This document shows, piece after piece, positions 31,623 through 38,069 of a stretch of DNA of 49,772 nucleotides (positions are counted from its first letter, which is position 1; each line of letters begins with the position of its first letter). This stretch comes from a virus. The notes under the pieces were generated by a model that made no database searches, was not told the DNA's origin, and was given only the letters and a program-made list of their open reading frames with translations. The stretch covers positions 1 to 49,772 of IMG/VR virus record IMGVR_UViG_3300020430_000972, one strand, 5' to 3'. The position numbers and the translations under genes were made by a program.

Positions 31623-31989
31623 CTTTCGTAACTTCTTGTTCTAGTTCGTCTAACATTTCATCGTACGACTTGCCAGTGCTATTCCAAGGGTGATACATTT
31701 CTGGCTCTGGTTTGTAGTATGGATCATTGAATTCAGGATCGTCCATACCAGTTACACGTTTGACTTCAGGTATGTAATGCTTCAGCATATTTTCGACACC
31801 CATCTTTAATGTCTGTGAACTTGCGGCACAACCTGAACAAGCACCACTCATTAACATTAGTGCATCTCCAGTTTCCATATCAAAGTCCTGTAACTTAACA
31901 ACTCCTCCATGCATCTCTACACTCGGTTGAATACTCTTTTCAACGATTGCATCGATCTCTTTCATTATTTCTTCTTTAGTTCTACTCAT
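31600..31989 (-). CDS. NfuA/NifU C-terminal-type Fe-S carrier
   Basis: 129 aa. VEKSIQPSVEMHGGVVKLQDFD and MLMSGACSGCAASSQTLKMGVENML contain the C-x-x-C pair (Cys51, Cys54) of NifU-like domains that hold and pass a 4Fe-4S cluster. The C-terminal 45 residues are an acidic extension. The position just before nth suggests delivery of clusters to endonuclease III or other phage enzymes. Confidence 0.92.
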   Translation of the reverse strand: MSRTKEEIMKEIDAIVEKSIQPSVEMHGGVVKLQDFDMETGDALMLMSGACSGCAASSQTLKMGVENMLKHYIPEVKRVTGMDDPEFNDPYYKPEPEMYHPWNSTGKSYDEMLDELEQEVTKDEDKPRD

Positions 31990-32579
31990 AATATAATATT
32001 ATTTCTATCTCTTCCATCTGTGTTTATTGTAAATGTAATCCTATCGCCTGTGCTTCTACTTGCCTGTGTCTTGTGTGTCATCCAGCCCGGAAACAACACA
32101 ACATCATTTGTTTGCACGTTTACTTCCTTCCAATAATCATGTATTGTATTTTCAGGAATCCTTGAGTAGTGTGTCCAGTTTGTTCTCATCAGTTGTTCAA
32201 ACATCAAGTTGCCACTATCCTCTGGAACTTGCACGTATGCTGATACCACCACATTGGTTGAACCATGATCATGAGGTAATGTATGAGCATTTATATTGTG
32301 TATATTGGTCCAACTTCCTGTGGCTACTATATCTGTATACTGAACGTCCCATTCACGTAAACAAATCTCTATCTTTGGCCTTAGCCACATCATAAAATCT
32401 CTATTGCACTCCCACTCGTGTGGTGGGTTTGGATGTCCTGCTGTGGACTTGCCTCCATCAGCTTCTGTCTGATGTAACTCTGCTTCTTTGGATTGGTAAT
32501 CTAAAAATGCCTGAACATCAAATCCAGGTTCATAATTGTATTTCCAAACTAGGTTGGGTAGAATCTTTACTTCGCTCAT
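31986..32579 (-). CDS. 2OG-Fe(II) oxygenase (PF13759-like)
   Basis: 197 aa. ATGSWTNIHNINAHTLPHDHGSTNVVVSAYVQVP has the H-x-H iron site, DVVLFPGWMTHKT the distal His and DRITFTINTDG the Arg. First gene after the promoter at 32601-32629, leading the oxygenase-NfuA-nth-oxygenase-oxygenase-nuclease operon. Confidence 0.85.
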   Translation of the reverse strand: MSEVKILPNLVWKYNYEPGFDVQAFLDYQSKEAELHQTEADGGKSTAGHPNPPHEWECNRDFMMWLRPKIEICLREWDVQYTDIVATGSWTNIHNINAHTLPHDHGSTNVVVSAYVQVPEDSGNLMFEQLMRTNWTHYSRIPENTIHDYWKEVNVQTNDVVLFPGWMTHKTQASRSTGDRITFTINTDGRDRNNIIL

Positions 32580-32600
32580 TAATATACCTCATTCTTACAA

Positions 32601-32629
32601 AGTATATAACAAAAACTAGGTTATGTCAA
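32601..32629 (-). promoter_or_regulatory. Sigma70-like promoter
   Basis: TTGACA, 17-bp spacer, TATACT on the minus strand. Confidence 0.83.
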
Positions 32630-32640
32630 GTGGTTAATGA

Positions 32641-32925
32641 TTAAAGAGCGGCGTTGGTTGCTCTTTTTGCCATTTGGTCAACAGTTGCATCTGCTGGATC
32701 AGTTGTCTTTGTTGGAGTATCACTGTCAGCTTCTTGTTTGGTTGAGAGTGTTATACCTTTGTCATCAAAGTTTTTTACAAGATTTTGAACATCTGGGTTC
32801 GCATCATAAATTTGTTTGAAGCCATCATAATCAAATTGTTGTAGATCCATGTTTTGCATTATTTGATTCAATGCTTCAAATGATAGATAGGCAGACTGAC
32901 TTTTATTGTCAGCACTACCTATCAT
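32641..32925 (-). CDS. Hypothetical protein of the virion block
   Basis: 94 aa. A helical first half (LSFEALNQIMQNMDLQQFDYDG) and a Thr/Asp-rich tail. Unrecognised; it follows the 381-aa putative virion protein and is probably expressed with it. Confidence 0.65.
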   Translation of the reverse strand: MIGSADNKSQSAYLSFEALNQIMQNMDLQQFDYDGFKQIYDANPDVQNLVKNFDDKGITLSTKQEADSDTPTKTTDPADATVDQMAKRATNAAL

Positions 32926-32972
32926 ATTTCTAAATGTTGAAATTATTGCTTCTTTGGAATTTGTTGCTTCAG

Positions 32973-34118
32973 TTACTTTGGTTCCTGTGGAGCCTTTTTT
33001 TTTGAGTCAGTTAATAACTGACCTAGTCTTCTGCTTCGTTCAACGGATTCTCGTTTTTCTCTATCCGCCATTTCTTCACCGCCTGTTGCCGGTTCACTTG
33101 CTCCGAACTCATCATCTGTTGCTACTGGTTCTTCAGCACCTGGCGCCTCCTGATCAACTGTTGGTTCCATTGGTTCCTCAGCTGGAGCTTCTGGGTCAGC
33201 ACCCATTGGCTCTGGAGCACCTTCGCCTGTTACGATAGCTACGCCACCTGTTAGTGCTTCTCTTGTAGTTTCAAAAACTGTGTATAAATTTTCAAGTGCT
33301 GGTTTTACAGTATTGATAAACTCTTCGCTTTTTTCACTACCTAATTCATCTCTGATCTTATCGCCTAATTCAAGCATTGATTCAGTTTGCATTTCTGCTG
33401 TGTCTTCCATCCAGCCTGTAAGTCTATCTACCATGTCCTTTGCGGCCATAACTAAAGTTGCTTTGTCTTCTTCACCTTCAATTAATTTAATGTAGCCTTC
33501 AAGTGCTTCATTCATTTCTTTTTTGCAGTCGTCAATCATTGCTTTTAATTTACCTTGATCGCAATCTGGGTGCATCTTACAAATTTCTTCTTTTGTTTTT
33601 CCATCTTTGCACATTTTCATGATGTGTGCTTTTGACGGCATTTTACCCTTTTCATCTGCTGGTGCTTCTTTGATGTCTTTAGCCTCATCGTCTTTACCTT
33701 GCTTTTTAAGAATTGCTTTCTTTAAACCTGCTGGTAATTTCTCTTGGCCTTTTGTTAAATCTTCATCAGCTACATCTTCTTTTTTAGCTTCTTTATCTTT
33801 AGCGGCCTTCTTCATTGGCTCTTTCTTGTCGCCATCACCATCTATATCGATATAGTCTGGTTTTGCTTTAGCTCTTTCTTCAATTTCACGGTTGATTGTG
33901 TCTAGCATCATTTTGCCTTTTTGATAAGCATCGCTAGTATGAACGGTTTCAAAACTTTCATTAGTTTCTACTTGACTTAATTGTGTTCTAAGTTTGTTAC
34001 GAGCATCTTCTAATTGCTCATTAGTAAAATCATTCAAACGTAACTTCGTTCCGAATGTTTTAGCCAAAGACTCATTCAAGTCATTTGCTGAAGTAATTTT
34101 AAGTTCATCTAATTTCAT
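32973..34118 (-). CDS. Putative virion protein, acidic coiled coil with DxDxD loop
   Basis: 381 aa. Starts MKLDELKITSANDLNESL; about residues 88-100 contain IDIDGDGDKKEPM, a dockerin/EF-hand-like calcium loop. A Lys/Glu-rich region follows, then a helical domain (MNEALEGYIKLIEGEEDKA...) and an Ala/Glu/Pro-rich tail. I associate this with structural proteins of T4-like cyanophages, possibly a prohead core protein. A late box lies 25 nt upstream. Confidence 0.7.
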   Translation of the reverse strand: MKLDELKITSANDLNESLAKTFGTKLRLNDFTNEQLEDARNKLRTQLSQVETNESFETVHTSDAYQKGKMMLDTINREIEERAKAKPDYIDIDGDGDKKEPMKKAAKDKEAKKEDVADEDLTKGQEKLPAGLKKAILKKQGKDDEAKDIKEAPADEKGKMPSKAHIMKMCKDGKTKEEICKMHPDCDQGKLKAMIDDCKKEMNEALEGYIKLIEGEEDKATLVMAAKDMVDRLTGWMEDTAEMQTESMLELGDKIRDELGSEKSEEFINTVKPALENLYTVFETTREALTGGVAIVTGEGAPEPMGADPEAPAEEPMEPTVDQEAPGAEEPVATDDEFGASEPATGGEEMADREKRESVERSRRLGQLLTDSKKKAPQEPK

Positions 34119-34142
34119 AGCACCGTTCCTATATGTTATTAT

Positions 34143-34150
34143 TATTTATC
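34143..34150 (-). promoter_or_regulatory. T4-type late promoter box
   Basis: GATAAATA on the minus strand, 25 nt before the 381-aa virion gene. Confidence 0.55.
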
Positions 34151-34151
34151 A

Positions 34152-34589
34152 TCAATCATCAAATATATATTCGTCTAATTGGCAGATATACTCGTAAGTA
34201 TGGTCTTTTGATAGTTCAAACCGCATATACGCCGCCTCTCTGCGGGTATCATCGCTGGTTTTTTCAATGGTATTCTTGTGGAACAAGCTATCCATATAGT
34301 GCTTATTAAGTTTTGAATCCAGTGTTAGCACTCTATTAATAGTGTGTTCATCTTCATTAGCCCTTGCTTTGGCATAAGCGATTGCTCCACGTTTACTAAA
34401 AGTTGTAGCAACCCTTTTATGTGAGCCAACATCAAATAGCAAGAAGCCTCCATCTTTTTTGGATTCTCTGAATATTGTATTCTTGATACGTACAGACTTG
34501 CCCTTGCCCTTGACATATGGCATATGAACTTTTTGTAGCCCATGCTCCATAATATCGTCTAGATCTTTTTGTAGTTTAGTAGGATTCAT
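34152..34589 (-). CDS. Conserved phage protein
   Basis: 145 aa from the ATG at 34589 (a TTG two codons up is less likely). Contains DDIMEHGLQKVHMPYVKGKGKSV and FSKRGAIAYAKARAN; mixed alpha/beta, unrecognised function, similar to short virion-region proteins in marine myoviruses. Overlaps the upstream gene by 14 nt. Confidence 0.68.
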   Translation of the reverse strand: MNPTKLQKDLDDIMEHGLQKVHMPYVKGKGKSVRIKNTIFRESKKDGGFLLFDVGSHKRVATTFSKRGAIAYAKARANEDEHTINRVLTLDSKLNKHYMDSLFHKNTIEKTSDDTRREAAYMRFELSKDHTYEYICQLDEYIFDD

Positions 34590-34785
34590 TTGCAATTACC
34601 ATAACACTCCCGTTATTGGTAATTTTACTTACCAAGGCTTTTCTGATAAGCCCTTCAATAACGAAACGTTCACGCTCAGGAAAAGCAATGATTGGCATTG
34701 GATAGTCTTTTAATCTGCCAAGTACTTCCTTTTCCTCATTGGTTGTGTGGATACTGAATTCTCCAACTAGTTCATTTAATTTCAT
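34576..34785 (-). CDS. Small virion-block protein with CTS-like N-terminus
   Basis: 69 aa starting MKLNELVGEFSIHTTNEEKEV, then a helix with FPERERFVIEGLIRKALVSKI. Winged-helix-like pattern is possible but unproven. The start codon overlaps the stop of the 150-aa gene (TAATG). Confidence 0.65.
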   Translation of the reverse strand: MKLNELVGEFSIHTTNEEKEVLGRLKDYPMPIIAFPERERFVIEGLIRKALVSKITNNGSVMVIANESY

Positions 34786-35237
34786 TATACTACCTTACCT
34801 GCCATAGAATTACCTGCGGCTTGATCAGCTTTCTGTTTTACTATTTGATCTAGTTCTTTTTTGTTGTACACGAATGCTTGTGGCTCTCCAGGTTTTGCTT
34901 CTGGATTCTTAAGTGTTACTTGATCGCCTTTAACATCGTCAATATCAAATTCAGTTTCTTTTCCGCTTTGCGTTGGTATTGCAAGTTGGCTACCTTTTTT
35001 CAAGATAGCATTAGAAACTTTGCTTTGTGCTTTTTGCACGGCTTTCACTGCCGCCTGACCAATTCCTTTGGCCTTGTTGGCTCCGACCTTTCCTAGTTGA
35101 GCACCAACCTTAACACCAGCCTTCGCCGCCGCGGATCCCATCTTAGCACCTACACGACCTAAGGCCGCTCCTATTGCCGGTACTACTTCGTTTACTGTCC
35201 CGTCTTCCTTGGGCTTGGTGAATTCATATGCTCTCAT
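34785..35237 (-). CDS. Ala/Gly/Lys-rich basic protein of virion block
   Basis: 150 aa, starting MRAYEFTKPKEDG, then a low-complexity Ala/Gly/Lys region (about 20-85) resembling histone-tail or amphipathic repeats, then a folded C-terminal domain (FDIDDVKGDQVTLKNPE). Likely virion-internal, DNA- or membrane-interacting. Overlaps the next upstream gene by 4 nt. Confidence 0.65.
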   Translation of the reverse strand: MRAYEFTKPKEDGTVNEVVPAIGAALGRVGAKMGSAAAKAGVKVGAQLGKVGANKAKGIGQAAVKAVQKAQSKVSNAILKKGSQLAIPTQSGKETEFDIDDVKGDQVTLKNPEAKPGEPQAFVYNKKELDQIVKQKADQAAGNSMAGKVV

Positions 35238-35593
35238 TTCTTGGTCCTTCTACCTGGTTTAAACTTACGTGCCTTCTTGGCTTTGATAGGTTTATACCTT
35301 TTTTGAGTGTTCTGTACGTTTGCTTTTGTTAGACGTTTTGTTAATCCTCCAGCTCTTTTAATACGTCCGGATTTAATTTTCATAACACTTCCACGTCTAG
35401 CCTTTGCTCTTTTTATATTAATAGCACTACCTACTTTCTTCTGTGCATTACAGGTACTAGGTTGTGCAACAATTCTCCCTTTACGTGTACCACTGGTACA
35501 TCTATATTTACGTACAAGTTTACCTTTGTTTCGGCCCCAAATCTGTACGACACCTTCTTTGATAGATTCTGTCATTATTTCTTTAATCAACAT
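35234..35593 (-). CDS. Highly basic histone-like protein, paralogue 1
   Basis: 119 aa, about one third Lys/Arg. MLIKEIMTESIKEG is followed by LVRKYRCTSGTRKGRIVAQPSTC, which is clearly homologous to VVRKYRCTVGRRKGRIVKQMSQC in the 94-aa gene just upstream. After that comes a Lys/Arg-rich tail. Probably packaged with or bound to phage DNA. Coupled by one-base overlap to its paralogue. Confidence 0.78.
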   Translation of the reverse strand: MLIKEIMTESIKEGVVQIWGRNKGKLVRKYRCTSGTRKGRIVAQPSTCNAQKKVGSAINIKRAKARRGSVMKIKSGRIKRAGGLTKRLTKANVQNTQKRYKPIKAKKARKFKPGRRTKK

Positions 35594-35877
35594 TATCTTC
35601 TCGATGCCTTGTTCAATGCTTGTACTCTACGACTTGCAGGATTTACTCGTTTGGTCCTACGTGCCTTTCTCATCATCTTTGCTCCAACTCTAGCTCTTGT
35701 ACGTTTCATTGTAATTCTAGCTTTCATGTTGGGTGATGCAAAGCATTGACTCATTTGCTTTACTATACGTCCTTTGCGTCTGCCTACAGTACAACGGTAC
35801 TTACGCACGACCTTCTTACCAGATCTTGCCCATATTTGTTTCTCAGACAGGTTCTCATATATTTCACGTACTAGCAT
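35593..35877 (-). CDS. Highly basic histone-like protein, paralogue 2
   Basis: 94 aa, very Arg/Lys-rich. N-terminus MLVREIYENLSEK aligns with MLIKEIMTESIKE of the adjacent paralogue. Two cysteines are conserved between them (YRC and about 18 residues later). The late box ends 6 nt before its ATG with no ribosome binding site. Role as above. Confidence 0.78.
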   Translation of the reverse strand: MLVREIYENLSEKQIWARSGKKVVRKYRCTVGRRKGRIVKQMSQCFASPNMKARITMKRTRARVGAKMMRKARRTKRVNPASRRVQALNKASRR

Positions 35878-35882
35878 ACGTG

Positions 35883-35890
35883 TATTTATG
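35883..35890 (-). promoter_or_regulatory. T4-type late promoter box at a start codon
   Basis: CATAAATA on the minus strand; its last base is 6 nt from the A of the 94-aa gene ATG. Confidence 0.5.
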
Positions 35891-35920
35891 TTGTTTTTGA
35901 AGTTATGTATTTAGGGTGGA

Positions 35921-36157
35921 TTATGAAATGTTAATAAGGATTACTACGATTGTGGAAAGTAGACCAGCTATAATTGTGCCAGTTGCACCAACAATAACCT
36001 TAACCATTGACTTATTGCCGTTTGTTATATCGGCGTGAACGTGTTCAACTTTCGCTTCGATCTTGCTTAGACGAAGTTCTAAGTTGTTATATCTTTGTTC
36101 GCACAAATCAACGTGTGCTTCTAAGTTTTCTTTTTCTAAACTAGTGGCTCTTGCCAT
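35921..36157 (-). CDS. Coiled coil plus C-terminal membrane helix, holin-like
   Basis: 78 aa. Residues 1-50 form a coiled coil (SLEKENLEAHVDLCEQRYNNL...), residues about 53-77 a single membrane helix (VIVGATGTIIAGLLSTIVVILIN). This XhlA-like layout is conserved in T4-like cyanophages. Candidate holin or spanin-like accessory; no endolysin is visible beside it. GGAATGGAGAG precedes the start. Confidence 0.72.
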   Translation of the reverse strand: MARATSLEKENLEAHVDLCEQRYNNLELRLSKIEAKVEHVHADITNGNKSMVKVIVGATGTIIAGLLSTIVVILINIS

Positions 36158-36239
36158 GCTAATATCTCTCCATTCCTTATTCTATCGTGGAAGGGGCCTA
36201 TAATCAAATCGCCTATTGTAAGTTTGCCTCGTACTTAAT

Positions 36240-36246
36240 TATTTAG
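36240..36246 (-). promoter_or_regulatory. Possible late promoter box
   Basis: CTAAATA on the minus strand, about 80 nt before the holin-like gene. Weak match. Confidence 0.3.
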
Positions 36247-36252
36247 CCTGTG

Positions 36253-36678
36253 CTACTCATCTTTATCTACCAACTTAAAGATGATATTCTTGCTTTCACC
36301 GTTGGTTCTAAATGCGTTATTGTTTGTGGTAATAGATTCAGTCAACCCTGCTATCACAGGCACAAGGTTAAAATCATCTGTCAAAGCACCCACACTCAAA
36401 GCACCTTCCTGTTCTATTCTAAACTTGAAATGCCATACTTTGTGTTTACCTTTGTAAGAATTACCAAATTCGCTGTCGCTTATATCTAGGTCTTCAACCA
36501 CACTAGGCTTTTGGTCAAAGTAAGGATTAGCTCTAAGTCCTATCACCTGTAGAAACGTGTTCCAATTTGCTTGTTGGTTAATAGCCAAACGATCTTCACT
36601 GCGGAATTTAGTTTGTCCAGTGTTGGTGATATCAATTAGTGTTGCTACTTCGAAGTTCATACTCTTACTTATTGCCAT
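36253..36678 (-). CDS. Conserved T4-like virion-region protein
   Basis: 141 aa. MAISKSMNFEVATLIDITNTGQTKF, then LQVIGLRANPYFDQKP and KGKHKVWHFKFRIEQEGAL, similar to a conserved structural-region protein of T4-like cyanophages; function unknown. Its ATG follows directly on the U-tract of a terminator (36679-36711), leaving no ribosome binding site; an ATG at 36660 is an alternative start. Confidence 0.75.
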   Translation of the reverse strand: MAISKSMNFEVATLIDITNTGQTKFRSEDRLAINQQANWNTFLQVIGLRANPYFDQKPSVVEDLDISDSEFGNSYKGKHKVWHFKFRIEQEGALSVGALTDDFNLVPVIAGLTESITTNNNAFRTNGESKNIIFKLVDKDE

Positions 36679-36711
36679 AAAAAAAGGGCTCGAATAAATC
36701 CGAGCCCTTTT
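36679..36711 (-). terminator. Bidirectional-looking intrinsic terminator
   Basis: GGGCTCG/CGAGCCC stem extended by an A/T run, 7 U on the minus strand and TTTT on the plus strand. It follows the 120-aa gene and its U-tract touches the ATG of the next gene. Confidence 0.88.
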
Positions 36712-36749
36712 ATATCTTTTAAGATAGCTACTGCTAAATTAACTTTGGA

Positions 36750-37112
36750 TTACGCCGCTGTTAATGTAGAAGCCGCCGCAACTGTTGTACCAGTAAAGTC
36801 GATGTCGTTTGGTCCAACTGCTGATCCTAAGTGTCTTAGAGCCGCTTGTAAAGAAGCCGCGTCCCACTGAGTTGAATCAACTAAAAGTGTTCCAACACCT
36901 GTGTTCGCATCTGCGAAAGATGATCCAATTGCGTTTGTTGCCATCATGATTGCTTCAATAGCCTCATTAGCCGCATCGTCTTCTGCTCTTAAGTCTTGAG
37001 CAGAGTTTGAACCGTTTTTTACAGTTACTAAAAATGCACCAATGTTTGCTGTTGATCTGTAAGATCCTACAACGTAGTTGCCGAATCCTGTTACTCTTGC
37101 TATTCCAGCCAT
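36750..37112 (-). CDS. Putative abundant virion protein
   Basis: 120 aa, Ala/Thr/Asn-rich, starting MAGIARVTGFGNYVVGSYRS; contains LVTVKNGSNSAQDLRAED and a helical LRHLGSAVGPNDIDF. The gene stands alone between a perfect late promoter and a strong terminator, with a hairpin leader and an AGGAGA ribosome binding site, the layout expected for a very abundant late protein such as a head decoration protein. The identity is not proven. Confidence 0.75.
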   Translation of the reverse strand: MAGIARVTGFGNYVVGSYRSTANIGAFLVTVKNGSNSAQDLRAEDDAANEAIEAIMMATNAIGSSFADANTGVGTLLVDSTQWDAASLQAALRHLGSAVGPNDIDFTGTTVAAASTLTAA

Positions 37113-37170
37113 TTTATTTCTCCTATTTTCTAATGACTTATATGCGTTTCTCTTGCATATATGTTATTAG

Positions 37171-37178
37171 TATTTATA
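37171..37178 (-). promoter_or_regulatory. T4-type late promoter, perfect box
   Basis: TATAAATA on the minus strand, 59 nt before the 120-aa gene. The leader between contains ATATGC/GCATAT and CTAAT/ATTAG stems. Confidence 0.7.
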
Positions 37179-37199
37179 AGATTTTGGTAAAAATAATGA

Positions 37200-38066
37200 T
37201 TAACGGTTCTTTTTGGCTCTATTTTCTAAACTTCTTAGCATTTGCACGTATCCTGGCCCTGCTTTAACTATGTTATCAACTAATATAATTGCAGGCAAAT
37301 AACTTTTAACAAACTGTGAAGGAATGCTTTTACCGTCTTTGGCCATTTCTAAAAACTTTTTTGTGCCTACTAAATTCTTAGAGCCAACTAAGAATCTATA
37401 TAATGATAAGTCTTTTGCAGTAACACTTACATCTGGTACACTTACAAGAGGTTCGTTGTCCTTGACTGTGTTTGTTTCTAGATCTCTTTGTGCAACAAGT
37501 TCTTCCATGTGCATGATCAAATCGCTTGATCTAAGTTTTGCTCTTACGGCAATGGCAAGTCTTGTTGATATTCTTTTCTTTTCCATTGTGGTAGCATCTT
37601 GATAACTCATCAATGATCTTCTAATTGATTTGTAATCAGTGTTGCTAATTTTTAATGCAGACTCAATAGATAAAAACGTGTCGCTTGTTCTTGATGCTTG
37701 TCCGTTGCCTAGTGTGGTAAGGTATCTGTTCAATGCCATCAAAGGCACAGACATTCTCCTTGCCACTAGCCTAGCACTATCAGGATCTTTTAGTTTGGAA
37801 AGAGCTTCATCATCTCCATTAGCGAAGTAGATGAAATTGTGCAAGTCTGTGCCATGTATTTGAAAACGTTTATAGGATTGATCAATTGTTTTCTTTGCAT
37901 AAGCCATAGCAATAGGCACATACCTTGGGTACTTCCTCAATAGTTCTAGGACTAGTAAAGACAAGTATAGTTTCTCGCAACAGTCATTGTAAGTGAGTTT
38001 CTTAACATCACTCGAGTTACGAGTCATTCTTGCTTCATAGATTTCTTCTATAAAATCAAGTTGCAT
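37200..38066 (-). CDS. 288-aa virion-block protein
   Basis: 288 aa, mostly helical, starting MQLDFIEEIYEARMTRNSSDV; contains CCEKLYLSLLVLELLRKYP and a long Lys/Arg-rich C-terminal half. Found in the same place in T4-like marine phages as far as I recall, without function. Four-nt spacing after the ligase-like gene. Confidence 0.7.
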   Translation of the reverse strand: MQLDFIEEIYEARMTRNSSDVKKLTYNDCCEKLYLSLLVLELLRKYPRYVPIAMAYAKKTIDQSYKRFQIHGTDLHNFIYFANGDDEALSKLKDPDSARLVARRMSVPLMALNRYLTTLGNGQASRTSDTFLSIESALKISNTDYKSIRRSLMSYQDATTMEKKRISTRLAIAVRAKLRSSDLIMHMEELVAQRDLETNTVKDNEPLVSVPDVSVTAKDLSLYRFLVGSKNLVGTKKFLEMAKDGKSIPSQFVKSYLPAIILVDNIVKAGPGYVQMLRSLENRAKKNR

Positions 38067-38069
38067 TAA

